Notes: a model not told the origin generated them from the sequence alone. Counted from the stretch's first letter, positions 39,121-48,469 are shown. The stretch: DNA of 64,000 nt from Neisseria yangbaofengii (GCF_014898075.1 NZ_CP062976.1:620001-684000); one strand, 5' to 3'. Translations and numbers: made by a program.

Positions 39121-40356
39121 TTATGAGAACAAACGCAGCGATTGTTTGCTGCCCGGTTTGATGCCCACTTTCAGCATTTCTTCCTGACGCGCCAACACAT
39201 AATTGCGCACGTCTTTCAGCCAAGGGGTAGACACTTCTTCCATTTTGTCGTTGACCAAATCCAAGCTCAATTGGCCGGACAATTTAACCGCCAAGTCCAT
39301 AAACAGGTCGAAGGTTTTTTCACCGGCCGGAATGTGCGGAATGTCGAACAGCATGCTGAAGCCGCGGTAGGCCTGGTTATTCAGCAATGCGCCGGTAAAC
39401 GGTGAATTGTCGAGCGACGCCAAGATAAACATCGGATTGCCTTTTTCATCAGGGTAGTGGAACGTGCCGTCTTCAGCCAGATTGAAGCCGGTGCCTTCAA
39501 CGGCTGAACGCAATTCCAAGCCGCTGATGCTTGAGCGCGACACCAAGTGGATGGCGATGGTTTGGTCAACACGCTCGCAGAAATTGTCGAGTGCTTGGGC
39601 AACTTCGACAAAAGCCGGCAAATCGGTGTAGCGCACTTGGCCGCCGACCAATTGGGCGAAGGCAGAAACTTGTTGGTTGAATTGATCCAATTCTTCCGGC
39701 GAAGCCAAACCATTGCGGCTGACGGCTTGCAGACCCATCACGAAACCTTGGTAATACACGCCCGGAATCGGCTCGGCCACTTGGAAACGGTCATCCATGG
39801 TGCAGCCGACTATTTGGAAGCGGTGACGGTTAGACAAGCGAGGCAGGGCATGCAGTTCTTGTGCTTCATTCAAAGCGATGTAGGCCAGATAGTCAAAACG
39901 CGGGTCGAACCAAGGCAATTCAATTTGCACCAGCTCATCCAAACTCACTAAATTGCCGTGTTGCGGGGACGGCGTGGTCTGGGTGTTGATTTCATTGTTT
40001 AAACCAATCACGGTGTGATGAACCGGCTCATCGGTGAAATCGTCTTCCATCGCTAATTCGATGTCGGTTTTGATGGCGGGCGGTTTGGCCAATTTCGCTT
40101 TGGCAGCATAAATTTCATCTTGTTCTTGCAAATTGCGCAAAGCGGCTTCTTCGGCTTTGTTTGGTTTTTTCAACAAGAAACCGCGGCTGCCGGATTCTTT
40201 GCCGTCGCGCACATGGCTGGTTTTGCTGGCCAACAGCGCATCTTTGTCGGAATGGCCGAATTGCTCGCGCACTTGTTTGCGGTATTGGTTTTCTTGATAC
40301 ATATTGTAGGCAATCACGGCCAAAATAATGGCCAAGCCTAAAACGATAATAATCAT
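39121..40356 (-). CDS. zipA: ZipA-like cell division protein
   Basis: 411-residue inner-membrane protein that tethers FtsZ. The ATG at 40356 begins directly with the membrane anchor (MIIIVLGLAIILAVIAYNMY); an upstream opening at 40479 has no membrane logic. After the anchor is a charged, variable linker (about residues 25-240), then the C-terminal ZipA/FtsZ-binding domain (TIAIHLVSRSSISGLEL, FHYPDEKGNPMFILAS, GFSMLFDIPHIPAGEK, FDLFMDLAVKLSGQL). It lies next to ligA, an arrangement expected in Neisseria. Confidence 0.9.
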   Translation of the reverse strand: MIIIVLGLAIILAVIAYNMYQENQYRKQVREQFGHSDKDALLASKTSHVRDGKESGSRGFLLKKPNKAEEAALRNLQEQDEIYAAKAKLAKPPAIKTDIELAMEDDFTDEPVHHTVIGLNNEINTQTTPSPQHGNLVSLDELVQIELPWFDPRFDYLAYIALNEAQELHALPRLSNRHRFQIVGCTMDDRFQVAEPIPGVYYQGFVMGLQAVSRNGLASPEELDQFNQQVSAFAQLVGGQVRYTDLPAFVEVAQALDNFCERVDQTIAIHLVSRSSISGLELRSAVEGTGFNLAEDGTFHYPDEKGNPMFILASLDNSPFTGALLNNQAYRGFSMLFDIPHIPAGEKTFDLFMDLAVKLSGQLSLDLVNDKMEEVSTPWLKDVRNYVLARQEEMLKVGIKPGSKQSLRLFS

Positions 40357-40518
40357 GGTGGGCACTCTTGGGGAAAGAAATTTCTGGAGTGGCGCAATGC
40401 CGGATTCGAACCGCAATCGGGACATCACGGTAATGTTCGGATTATAACGAAATTTACCTGTTCTGGCAGCATTAAGCATAAAACCGGCGGCAACTTTGCT
40501 TCAGGCCGTCTGAAAAAG

Positions 40519-41076
40519 TCAACGTTCTACCGGAAAACCTGCTTTGATTAAACGCGGCCAATCGAAAAAACGGCCGGGATCGGTTTTGCGGTCGGGTGCG
40601 ATATCCTGATGGCCGGTGATGGCTTCGATGGGGTATTGCGCCTGTAATGCGCTTAATAAATGGTGCAGGGTTTGATATTGTGCTTCGGTAAACGGCTCGA
40701 AATCGCAGCCTTCCATTTCTATGCCGATGGAAAACAGATTGCACTTTTCCCGCCCTCGGAATGACGACACACCGGCGTGGTAGGCCATGTCGTCGCACGA
40801 AACGAACTGCACCGCTTCGCCTTCGCGCGTGATGAAAAAATGGCTGGATACCCGCAAAGTATGAATCACGCTGAAGAACGGATGTTCTTCCGGTCGGATT
40901 TGGTTGGTAAACAGCTTTTCTACCGCGCCGTTGCCGTATTCAAACGGCGGCAGGGAAATATTGTGCAACACCACCAGCGAGATTTTTTCACCGGCAGGAC
41001 GCGCTTCAAAATTGGGCGATTGGACTTGGCGGGCAGCCGACCAGCGGCCTTGTTGCCAAGAAGATGTGAAATTCAT
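40519..41076 (-). CDS. ampD: AmpD, 1,6-anhydro-N-acetylmuramyl-L-alanine amidase
   Basis: 185-residue zinc amidase that cleaves the peptide from anhydromuropeptides during cell-wall recycling in the cytoplasm. There is no signal peptide, as expected for AmpD. The first zinc His is in LVVLHNISLPP, and the second His and the Asp are in GHQDIAPDRKTDPG. SVIHTLRVSSHFFITREG and AYHAGVSSFRG, IGIEMEG match the amidase_2 fold. It is divergent from mltG, another cell-wall gene. A lone DUS lies upstream. Confidence 0.95.
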   Translation of the reverse strand: MNFTSSWQQGRWSAARQVQSPNFEARPAGEKISLVVLHNISLPPFEYGNGAVEKLFTNQIRPEEHPFFSVIHTLRVSSHFFITREGEAVQFVSCDDMAYHAGVSSFRGREKCNLFSIGIEMEGCDFEPFTEAQYQTLHHLLSALQAQYPIEAITGHQDIAPDRKTDPGRFFDWPRLIKAGFPVER

Positions 41077-41201
41077 GTTTCAGACGGCCTTTAATCTTTG
41101 ATACTTTTATTTTGATAAATGCTGCGTTAAGAGTAAATTTTCGGCAAAGACAGCGCATTCGGTTATACTGTCGCCGATTAAATTTGATGGCACATCCTAC
41201 C

Positions 41202-42197
41202 ATGTTGAATAAATTGTTGAAATGGCTGCTGGTGTTTTTGCTGGCCGTGATTGCGGCGGTGGCGGCATTGCTGTTTGTGCCGAAAGACAACGGCAAAATC
41301 TATCGCGTGAAAGTAACTAAAAATCAAGGTATTTCGTCGGTGAGCCGAAAATTGGCTGATGACGGCCTGATTTACAACCGTCACGTATTGATGCTGGCCG
41401 CATATGCAACTGGCACGCACAATCAATTAAAAGCGGGCACCTACCGCATGCCGGCCAAAGCATCGGCGTGGGATGTGTTGCAAAAATTACGCAGCGGCCG
41501 CCCGGACACCGTAAGCGTGAAAATTGTCGAAGGCATGCGTTTTGCCACCATGCGCAAAATCATCAACGAAACCGAAAGCATCCGGCACGACACCGCCCAA
41601 TGGAGTGATGGGAGGCTGATGGCCGAAATCGCACCGGATGCCTTGAATCCGAATCCGGAAGGCCTGTTTTTTCCCGACAGCTATGAAATCGAGGCCGACA
41701 GCAGCGACATTCAGATTTACCGTTTGGCCTATAAAACCATGCGGCGGGAGCTCGGCGCCGCATGGGACGAACGCCAAAGCGGCCTGCCGTATAAAAATCC
41801 GTATGAATTGCTGATTATGGCGAGCCTTATCGAAAAAGAAACCGGCCATCCGGCCGACCGCGCACATGTGTCGTCGGTATTTAAAAACCGCTTGGCCACC
41901 GGTATGCGCCTGCAAACCGACCCGACCGTGATTTACGGCATGGGAGCAGCTTATCAGGGTAAAATCCGCAAAGCCGATTTGCGCCGCGATACACCTTACA
42001 ATACTTACACCCGCGCCGGCCTTACCCCGACACCGATTGCCTTGCCGGGCAAAGCCTCGCTGGAAGCCGCCGCGCATCCTTCTGCCGAAAAATACCTGTA
42101 TTTCGTGTCCCGAATGGACGGCACCGGCTTGAGCCAATTCAGCCATACTCTGGATGAACACAACGCCGCCGTACGCAAATATATTTTGAAAAAATAG
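41202..42197 (+). CDS. mltG: MltG, endolytic peptidoglycan transglycosylase
   Basis: 331-residue membrane-anchored enzyme that cuts nascent glycan strands and sets their length. The ATG at 41202 is chosen because it begins the anchor (MLNKLLKWLLVFLLAV) in register with relatives; an ATG five codons earlier is possible. A LysM-like segment is followed by the YceG/MltG catalytic domain, with FFPDSYEI, LIMASLIEKETG (catalytic Glu), RLQTDPTVIYGMG and SPYNTY-type DTPYNTYTRAGLTPTPI. It is followed by tmk, the usual mltG-tmk(-holB) order, though holB is elsewhere here. Confidence 0.95.
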   Translation: MLNKLLKWLLVFLLAVIAAVAALLFVPKDNGKIYRVKVTKNQGISSVSRKLADDGLIYNRHVLMLAAYATGTHNQLKAGTYRMPAKASAWDVLQKLRSGRPDTVSVKIVEGMRFATMRKIINETESIRHDTAQWSDGRLMAEIAPDALNPNPEGLFFPDSYEIEADSSDIQIYRLAYKTMRRELGAAWDERQSGLPYKNPYELLIMASLIEKETGHPADRAHVSSVFKNRLATGMRLQTDPTVIYGMGAAYQGKIRKADLRRDTPYNTYTRAGLTPTPIALPGKASLEAAAHPSAEKYLYFVSRMDGTGLSQFSHTLDEHNAAVRKYILKK

Positions 42198-42222
42198 CCT
42201 GCACATACAAATACAGATACGG

Positions 42223-42269
42223 GGCCGTCTGAAAAAATACTGCATTATCGTGTAGAATTTCAGACGGCC
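42223..42269. terminator. DUS-pair hairpin between mltG and tmk
   Basis: GGCCGTCTGAAA (42223-42234) and TTTCAGACGGCC (42258-42269) with a 23-base loop. Confidence 0.6.
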
Positions 42270-42290
42270 TAATATTATTTAAGGAACCCC

Positions 42291-42911
42291 ATGAAAGCGC
42301 AATTCATTACGCTCGACGGCATAGACGGTGCCGGAAAATCGACCAACTTGGCTGTGATGCAGGCATGGTTTGACGAACGCCGATTGCCGGTGGTGTTTAC
42401 ACGCGAGCCGGGCGGGACAGCGATGGGCGAAGCCTTGCGCGAATTGCTGCTCAATCCGCAAACCCAAGTCGGCCTGCGGGCGGAAACTTTATTGATGTTT
42501 GCCGCACGGCAACAGCATTTGGAAAACGTGATTTTGCCGGCGTTGGAAAAAGGCATTCATGTGGTGTCCGACCGTTTTACCGATGCCACGTTTGCCTATC
42601 AGGGCGGCGGACGCGGTGTGCCTTTACAGGATATTGAAGTATTGGAAAACTGGGTACAGGGCGGTTTGCGGCCGGATTTGGCGGTGTTGCTGGATGTGCC
42701 GCTTGAGGTGTCGATGGCCCGCATCAGCCAAACGCGCGAGAAAGACCGCTTCGAGCAAGAGCAGGCCGATTTTTTTGTGCGCGTGCGTAACGTATATCTC
42801 GACCGCGCCGCAGCCGCGCCGAACCGCTATGCCGTGATTGACGGCAACCGCGGGCGCGAACGGGTGAAGCAGGATATTGAAGCCGTATTAAGCCGCCATT
42901 TCGGGCTTTAA
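42291..42911 (+). CDS. tmk: Thymidylate kinase
   Basis: 206-residue kinase converting dTMP to dTDP. The P-loop GIDGAGKST (residues 10-18), the TREPGGT substrate motif, the DRF motif in VVSDRFTDATFAYQGGGRG and the LID region (RISQTREKDRFEQE) are all present. Length is typical. AAGGAACCCC precedes the ATG. Confidence 0.97.
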   Translation: MKAQFITLDGIDGAGKSTNLAVMQAWFDERRLPVVFTREPGGTAMGEALRELLLNPQTQVGLRAETLLMFAARQQHLENVILPALEKGIHVVSDRFTDATFAYQGGGRGVPLQDIEVLENWVQGGLRPDLAVLLDVPLEVSMARISQTREKDRFEQEQADFFVRVRNVYLDRAAAAPNRYAVIDGNRGRERVKQDIEAVLSRHFGL

Positions 42912-42925
42912 TTTAAAAATAAACA

Positions 42926-42970
42926 AAAGGCCGTCTGAAAAGCACAATGACCGCTTTTCAGACGGCTTTT
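42926..42970. terminator. DUS-pair terminator after tmk
   Basis: AAAGGCCGTCTGAAAAGC and GCTTTTCAGACGGCTTTT form a long stem with T residues after it. Confidence 0.85.
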
Positions 42971-43172
42971 CTTGCGTTTTATCAAATACTTTCCTACTGT
43001 TGGTAAAAATAATTAAATTAACGGTATGCCCAAGCAGGGTTGCATGTTAAAATTACGCCCGATTACATCGGCTTGAAATTATCGGGTTATCGCTTTTGTA
43101 TCGCACCGCCCGACCGATTTTCAGACGGCATTCACTCTTCACAGCGTAAATTATTGCAACAGGATTAGCACA

Positions 43173-44453
43173 ATGGAAAATACATTGAAAGATGCAGCAC
43201 TGAAATTCCACGAATTCCCCGTTCCGGGTAAAGTATCCGTTACCCCGACGAAATCTCTGAGCACTTCGGAAGATTTGGCATTGGCCTACTCTCCGGGTGT
43301 TGCATTCCCTTGCTTGGAAATCGAAGCCGACCCGCAAGCCGCCTACAAATACACCTCTAAAGGTAATTTGGTTGGAGTCATTTCCAACGGTACCGCCGTT
43401 TTGGGCTTGGGCAACATCGGCGCATTGGCCGGCAAGCCTGTAATGGAAGGCAAAGGCGTATTGTTCAAAAAATTTGCCGGCGTGGATGTATTCGACATTG
43501 AAATCGACGAAAAAGACCCGCAAAAACTAGTCGATATCATCGCCGCATTAGAGCCGACTTTCGGCGGCATCAATTTGGAAGACATCAAAGCCCCCGAGTG
43601 CTTCTACATCGAACGCGAATTGCGCAAACGCTGCAAAATTCCGGTATTCCACGATGACCAACACGGCACCGCCATCATCACTGCCGCCGCCGTATTGAAT
43701 GCCCTGCGTTATACCGGCCGCAACATCGGCGAAGCCACTTTGGTGTGTTCCGGCGCAGGTGCTGCCGCGATTGCATGTTTGAACCAATTGCTGGCGCTCG
43801 GCCTGAAACGCGAAAACGTGACCGTATGCGACTCTAAAGGCGTGATTTACCAAACCCGCGAAGACAAAGACCGCATGGACGAGTCGAAAAAATTCTACGC
43901 GGTAGAGGACACCGGTGCGCGCAACTTGGCTGATGCCGTGAAAGGCAAAGATATCTTCTTGGGCTTGTCAGGTGCGAATGTATTGACCCCTGAAATGCTG
44001 TTGGCCATGAACGACAAACCAATCGTGTTTGCCATGGCCAATCCAAATCCTGAAATCATGCCGCCATTGGCGAAAGAAACCCGCGCCGACGTGGTAATCG
44101 GAACCGGCCGTTCCGACTTCCCTAACCAAGTGAACAACGTATTGTGCTTCCCATTCATCTTCCGCGGTGCATTGGATTGCGGCGCAACCACCATCAACGA
44201 AGAAATGAAACTGGCTTGCGTGTACGCATTGGCGGATTTGGCGATGGAAGAAGTGACCGAAGAAGTGACTGCCGCTTACGGAAAAAAATTCGAATTCGGC
44301 GCGGATTACCTGATCCCAACCCCGTTTGATTCACGCCTGCTGCCACGCGTTGCCGCAGCTACGGCTAAAGCTGCGATGGATAGCGGTGTAGCGGCCCGTC
44401 CGATTGCCGATTTGGATGCTTACCAAGCCAAATTGAGCGAATGGAAGCTGTAA
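43173..44453 (+). CDS. maeB: Malic enzyme (short form, NAD(P)-dependent)
   Basis: 426-residue decarboxylating malate dehydrogenase giving pyruvate and CO2. It contains only the catalytic and nucleotide-binding parts and lacks the C-terminal phosphotransacetylase-like domain of long MaeB. Visible are [40 protein letters not shown], the metal site [10 protein letters not shown] and the Rossmann motif [14 protein letters not shown]. Cofactor preference cannot be read with confidence. It could link dicarboxylate uptake (gene at 29221) to pyruvate. Monocistronic, with a terminator 50 bases after the stop. Confidence 0.93.
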   Translation: MENTLKDAALKFHEFPVPGKVSVTPTKSLSTSEDLALAYSPGVAFPCLEIEADPQAAYKYTSKGNLVGVISNGTAVLGLGNIGALAGKPVMEGKGVLFKKFAGVDVFDIEIDEKDPQKLVDIIAALEPTFGGINLEDIKAPECFYIERELRKRCKIPVFHDDQHGTAIITAAAVLNALRYTGRNIGEATLVCSGAGAAAIACLNQLLALGLKRENVTVCDSKGVIYQTREDKDRMDESKKFYAVEDTGARNLADAVKGKDIFLGLSGANVLTPEMLLAMNDKPIVFAMANPNPEIMPPLAKETRADVVIGTGRSDFPNQVNNVLCFPFIFRGALDCGATTINEEMKLACVYALADLAMEEVTEEVTAAYGKKFEFGADYLIPTPFDSRLLPRVAAATAKAAMDSGVAARPIADLDAYQAKLSEWKL

Positions 44454-44504
44454 GGTTTGAATCCGCCGGGCATTTGCCTGATTGAATCCAAACCCTAAAA
44501 CACA

Positions 44505-44534
44505 GGCCGTCTGAAACATTTGTTTCAGACGGCC
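44505..44534. terminator. DUS-pair terminator after malic enzyme gene
   Basis: GGCCGTCTGAAACA and TGTTTCAGACGGCC form a 14-bp stem with a 2-base centre. Confidence 0.8.
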
Positions 44535-44956
44535 GAATGTCTTTCCGGCATTTGCGCCACCATCTTACCGTTCGCTCTTCGGCCTAAAGAATAAGCTGCA
44601 ATCTCACGGTTAAACATATCCGGTATCGGTGAACAGTACAGTTTGCCGTCTGTGCATTCAAACTCAGTTACGTCACTGCTTGAGTTTTTTCATGGTCGGG
44701 TTTGTCGACGGTAAACGGCTTCTTACGTTTGGTCTTCATACGGGTAGCCTGCGGGTATTGAATCGCCTTACCGGTTAGGCAGCTATCCGACGGCGCAGGT
44801 GTGTGCGTGAGACGTTGAAATGGTTTGCAGTGCGCTGTCGGTGTGCACTTGGCGGTAGTGGAGTACGGCTCGGTATTTGAAATCTGGTGTATATTTGGAC
44901 ATAAGAAAACTGCACCCTTCTAAGTTGGAAGGGCCAACTTTGGGGGTGCAGTTTTA
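44535..44956 (-). mobile_element. Degenerate, internally deleted IS3-family element
   Basis: Related to the intact element at 34313-35553, on the same strand. The left part matches its orfB region near 34681-34820 and the right part matches orfA and the right end from about 35265. About 450 bases between them are missing (junction near 44685), as is the left end. The right end ...GGGGGTGCAGTT is kept. Many substitutions and indels show it is old and inactive. Confidence 0.85.
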
Positions 44957-44990
44957 TTCAGACGGCTTTGATTATGTCGAAAACTTCAAT

Positions 44991-45443
44991 TTATTTCGGT
45001 TTGCGGTACACATCGTGACATGATTTGCAGCTTGCGCCCACTTCGCCGTAAGCGGCTTTAATGGTTTCCAAATTACCGCCTTGTGCCGCTTCGTTGAGCT
45101 TGGCCACGGCAGTGTGGAATTTTTCTTCTTCGGCTTTGAATTTTGCTTCGTCTTCCCAAATGGCCGGCAGCGCATCGCCGTTGCCCTGCGGGTCGGATTG
45201 GAAATGCTCAAATGGCTTTTTGCTGCTTTCGGCAAATTTGGCGGCGTTGGCTTTAAAGGTCTCGACAACGTATGTTTCTTCGCCTTTCACCATTTTGCCC
45301 ATGCTCATGAATTCCGGCATCATCGATTTGAACGCGGCGGTGCGCTCTTCGGAAATCGCGCCTTTCGGCTCGGCAGGTGCGCCGCCGCAGGCGGAAAGGG
45401 CGAAAGCGGCGGCCGCTGAAATCAGGGAAGTTTTGATTTTCAT
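44991..45443 (-). CDS. cycP: Cytochrome c' family lipoprotein
   Basis: 150-residue c-type cytochrome of the four-helix-bundle class with a single haem motif at the very C-terminus (CKSCHDVYRK). The ATG at 45443 has AAGGAC upstream and starts a lipoprotein signal with lipobox LSAC; an extension to 45629 would remove it. The His of CxxCH and the absence of a clear second axial ligand fit a five-coordinate haem that binds nitric oxide. In related Neisseria, cytochrome c' protects against NO, which suits an organism with denitrification genes. Periplasmic, membrane-anchored by inference. Confidence 0.9.
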   Translation of the reverse strand: MKIKTSLISAAAAFALSACGGAPAEPKGAISEERTAAFKSMMPEFMSMGKMVKGEETYVVETFKANAAKFAESSKKPFEHFQSDPQGNGDALPAIWEDEAKFKAEEEKFHTAVAKLNEAAQGGNLETIKAAYGEVGASCKSCHDVYRKPK

Positions 45444-45551
45444 GGTGTGTCCTTGTGGTATGATTGTTTTGATGAAAGACGGGTGAGGCCGTCTGAAAAA
45501 TAAGATGATGCAATCATACCTGAAACCGTGTGAAAAACGAAAGGAAACAGT

Positions 45552-46382
45552 ATGGCGATTTTGATTACCGGTGCTTCGGCCGGATTCGGCGAGGCGATGT
45601 GCCGCAGCTTTGTGGCGGCGGGTTACCATGTCATCGGCGCGGCGCGGCGTTTGGATAAATTACAGGCATTGGCCGATGAATTGGGCGGCCGATTCTATGC
45701 GCTGGAAATGGACGTATCGAAAACCGAATCCATCCGCAACGCGCTCGACAGCTTGCCGGAAAATTTCAGCGAAATCGACTGCCTGATTAACAATGCCGGT
45801 TTGGCCTTGGGTTTGGATAATGCCGACAAAGCCGATTTCGGCGATTGGGAAACCATGATTCAAACCAACATCATCGGCCTGACTTTTCTCACGCGACAAG
45901 TATTGCCGCAGATGGTGGAACGCAATCAGGGCTATATCATGAATTTGGGCTCGATTGCCGGCACATACCCTTATCCGGGCGGCAATGTGTATGGTGCGAC
46001 CAAAGCGTTTGTGCGCCAGTTCAGCCTGAATTTGCGCGCCGATTTGGCGGGTAGAAACATCCGTATCACCAACATCGAGCCGGGTTTGTGCGGCGATACT
46101 GAGTTTTCCAATGTGCGCTTTAAAGGAGACGATGAACGTGCGGCCGATTTGTATAAAAACGTGCAGTTTATCCGTCCGCAAGACATTGCCGACACCGCTT
46201 TGTGGCTGTATCAACGTCCGGCGCACATGAATGTCAACGCCATTGAAATCATGCCGGTGGCTCAAACGTTTAATCCGCTCAAAGTTACCAAAGACGAAAC
46301 TACTGCCGTCGCCGCGGCGGAAGAGGGCTTCGAGAAACAAAGCATCTCATTATTCGACAAAATCAAATCGTGGTTTAAATAA
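45552..46382 (+). CDS. Short-chain dehydrogenase/reductase (YdfG-like)
   Basis: 276-residue NAD(P)-dependent oxidoreductase. It has the cofactor motif GASAGFGEA (residues 7-15), the NNAG motif (residues 80-83) and the catalytic YGATK (Tyr147, Lys151), with Ser in GSIAG. It resembles E. coli YdfG, a 3-hydroxy acid dehydrogenase acting on serine and 3-hydroxypropionate-type substrates. Relative to YdfG it has an extra C-terminal tail of about 30 residues rich in charged residues, ending FDKIKSWFK, an amphipathic helix that might touch a membrane. The substrate is not proven. Confidence 0.88.
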   Translation: MAILITGASAGFGEAMCRSFVAAGYHVIGAARRLDKLQALADELGGRFYALEMDVSKTESIRNALDSLPENFSEIDCLINNAGLALGLDNADKADFGDWETMIQTNIIGLTFLTRQVLPQMVERNQGYIMNLGSIAGTYPYPGGNVYGATKAFVRQFSLNLRADLAGRNIRITNIEPGLCGDTEFSNVRFKGDDERAADLYKNVQFIRPQDIADTALWLYQRPAHMNVNAIEIMPVAQTFNPLKVTKDETTAVAAAEEGFEKQSISLFDKIKSWFK

Positions 46383-46393
46383 GTTTACCCGAC

Positions 46394-46431
46394 AGGCCGT
46401 CTGAAAGCAGCATAAGGCTTTCAGACGGCCT
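46394..46431. terminator. DUS-pair terminator after SDR gene
   Basis: AGGCCGTCTGAAAGC (46394-46408) and GCTTTCAGACGGCCT (46417-46431) form a 15-bp stem with an 8-base loop. Confidence 0.85.
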
Positions 46432-46499
46432 TGATGTATCTGAATACATACAAACACGCTATAATAAGGCCATCTGAAAAGGCCGTCTGAAAGCCCGTT

Positions 46500-46970
46500 A
46501 TGAATCCTTTGAAACAGAAAATTTTAGAACAAGCCCGGATCGATGGCGCGCAGGTGACTGCTTTGCGCGAGCAGGTGTTGGATATCGTGTTGCAGCAAAC
46601 CGGCGTCATCAAAGCCTACAATGTTTTGTCGCTGATGCAGCAGCAAAGTGAAGGCGTGGTCGCGCCGCCTACCGCCTACCGTGCCTTGGATTTTTGGGCG
46701 GAGCAGGGCGTGTTGCACAAAGTGGCCGCGGTCAACGGCTATGTATTGTGCAGCCACGCGCAGCATGAGTGCGGCGATCATTGCCATGACGACGAAGAAA
46801 TCGCCACCCACCACAGCGCGTTTATTTTGGTGTGCACCGAATGCGGCGCGGTCGATGAGCAAACCCTAAGCCGGGAATGGACGGCCTTACGCGCCGGTGT
46901 GGCCGAAAGCGGCTTTGCCTTGAAAGAAGAACACGTTGTTTTAACAGGAATCTGCAAGAAATGTCAGTAA
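46500..46970 (+). CDS. zur: Zur, zinc-responsive Fur-family repressor
   Basis: 156-residue Fur-family regulator. It has the N-terminal winged helix (VTALREQVLDIVLQQ, APPTAYRALDFWAEQG), a metal-sensing His/Asp/Glu segment (HECGDHCHDDEEIATHH) and two structural CxxC pairs (CTECG and CKKC). The DNA-contact helix APPTAYRALDFW is the Zur form rather than the Fur form SLATVYRVLTQF. It overlaps the next gene by ten bases, a COG0523 zinc-chaperone GTPase, which supports zinc as the ligand. Confidence 0.93.
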   Translation: MNPLKQKILEQARIDGAQVTALREQVLDIVLQQTGVIKAYNVLSLMQQQSEGVVAPPTAYRALDFWAEQGVLHKVAAVNGYVLCSHAQHECGDHCHDDEEIATHHSAFILVCTECGAVDEQTLSREWTALRAGVAESGFALKEEHVVLTGICKKCQ

Positions 46971-47884
46971 AGAAAACCAAAGTCCACCTGATTTCCGGCT
47001 TCTTGGGCACCGGCAAAACCACCGCGCTCAAGAGCCTGATGGCGCAAAAAGACCCGAATGAAAAATGGGTGATTATCGTCAATGAATTCGGCGAAATCGG
47101 CATTGACGGCGCGGTATTGAGCGATGAGGGCATTCCCGTGGCCGAAATTGCCGGCGGTTGCCTGTGTTGCACCGCCGGTGCGCAAATGGGCAGCACCGTG
47201 CAAAAAATGCTGCGCGATGCCGGGCCCGACCGCCTGATGATCGAAGCCAGCGGCTTGGCGCATGCCGCCAGCGTGATTGACGAACTCAAAGCACCGCCGT
47301 TGAAAGACTTGGTGGAAATCGGCGCAGTGTTTACCGTGGTCGATCCGCGCCAATTCATCGACCCGAATTATGCCAACCAAGCGCTGTATAAAGATCAAAT
47401 CGGCGTGTGCGATGTGTTGGTGGCAAGCAAAACCGATTTGTGCGCGCCCGAACAAATGGCTGAGTTTCACGAAAAAGCAGCCAAATTGTTTCCGCCCAAA
47501 GCCAAAGTGGTCGAAGTGGCAAATGCCCGGCTCGACATTCAATGGTTGGATATTCCGGTGGTGGAAAAATCACGCTACCGCCTCAAAGCCTTGCCCGACA
47601 ACACCATGGGTTTCCAATCCGAAGGCTTTACCTTTCCGGCCGGCAAAGAATTCGACGGCGAACGCCTGACCCGTTTTTTCAACGACCTGCCGAAAATGAC
47701 CGAAGGCTTGGTGCGTGCCAAAGGCGTGTTCCAAGTGCTCGGCACATGGGTGTGGCTCAACTGGGTGGACGGCCAATGGGGTGCCAACCAAGTTTCATGG
47801 CGGCGTGATTCGCGTTTCGAACTGATTGCTAAATCGTTTGACGCGGATTTGATTCAGCAGAAATTGAATGAAGCGATGGAGTAA
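46961..47884 (+). CDS. COG0523 (CobW/ZigA-type) zinc metallochaperone GTPase
   Basis: 307-residue G3E-family GTPase. The ATG at 46961 lies inside the end of zur; an opening at 46877 would only translate zur out of frame. Visible motifs are Walker A GFLGTGKTT (residues 13-21), the metal-binding GCLCC and the EASGLAHA switch region, then the C-terminal CobW domain. COG0523 proteins insert or hand over metals, and those coupled to zur usually serve zinc in zinc-poor conditions. Which client protein it serves cannot be told. Confidence 0.93.
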   Translation: MSVKKTKVHLISGFLGTGKTTALKSLMAQKDPNEKWVIIVNEFGEIGIDGAVLSDEGIPVAEIAGGCLCCTAGAQMGSTVQKMLRDAGPDRLMIEASGLAHAASVIDELKAPPLKDLVEIGAVFTVVDPRQFIDPNYANQALYKDQIGVCDVLVASKTDLCAPEQMAEFHEKAAKLFPPKAKVVEVANARLDIQWLDIPVVEKSRYRLKALPDNTMGFQSEGFTFPAGKEFDGERLTRFFNDLPKMTEGLVRAKGVFQVLGTWVWLNWVDGQWGANQVSWRRDSRFELIAKSFDADLIQQKLNEAME

Positions 47885-47932
47885 GGCCGTCTGGGTATTT
47901 AAGTTTAATGTTTGCCCTTGGGAGAAATATTT

Positions 47933-48469
47933 TTGAATTATAAGCAAATGAAAAATAAAATGTTTAGAAATTTCATATTGGGTACTTTATTTTGTATACC
48001 CAGTTTGGTATCTACATTTATTTCAATTTCAAAAATGTTTTATTTTAAATTAGATGATGGAAGCCAATTTGGACAGATTATTTCTAAGCCATTTAAAGAT
48101 ATTGTTTATTTTATTTATGAACGGAGTAGGTATTTGGATTTATTTTGGAATCATTCACCTGTACCAGATCCATCTAATATTCTAGACAGTCAGGGAATTA
48201 AATTTTTTGTGATTTATACAATATTTTTTATTGGATGGATATTTTTGAATTCCAGTATGGCTTTAAAGCGTAAATTAAAAGAAGTTGATGATAAGATTGA
48301 ACGTGAGATGTTAATGAATTCTGTCGGAAATAACCTTGTTTCCAGAAAAGAAAGAGAATCTCAAGTTAGGTTGCCGGAATCAAATAAAATTCATGATTTA
48401 TATATTGCGCCGTTAATTGTGGCAATAATTGGCGCGATAATTATTAAGTTCTTTGGTTTAAGTGGCTAA
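47933..48469 (+). CDS. AT-rich membrane protein of unknown function
   Basis: I do not recognise this gene. It is much more AT-rich than its neighbours. A TTG at 47933 with GGAGAA six bases upstream is the best-supported start (178 residues); an in-frame ATG at 47948 is an alternative. Three hydrophobic stretches are visible: FILGTLFCIPSLVSTFISI near the N-terminus, FFVIYTIFFIGWIFL in the middle and LIVAIIGAIIIKFFGLSG at the C-terminus. Between the last two is a long charged helix (KLKEVDDKIEREMLMNS). Its base composition and lack of a uptake sequence suggest recent transfer. No toxin, immunity or phage motif recognised. Confidence 0.65.
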   Translation: MNYKQMKNKMFRNFILGTLFCIPSLVSTFISISKMFYFKLDDGSQFGQIISKPFKDIVYFIYERSRYLDLFWNHSPVPDPSNILDSQGIKFFVIYTIFFIGWIFLNSSMALKRKLKEVDDKIEREMLMNSVGNNLVSRKERESQVRLPESNKIHDLYIAPLIVAIIGAIIIKFFGLSG

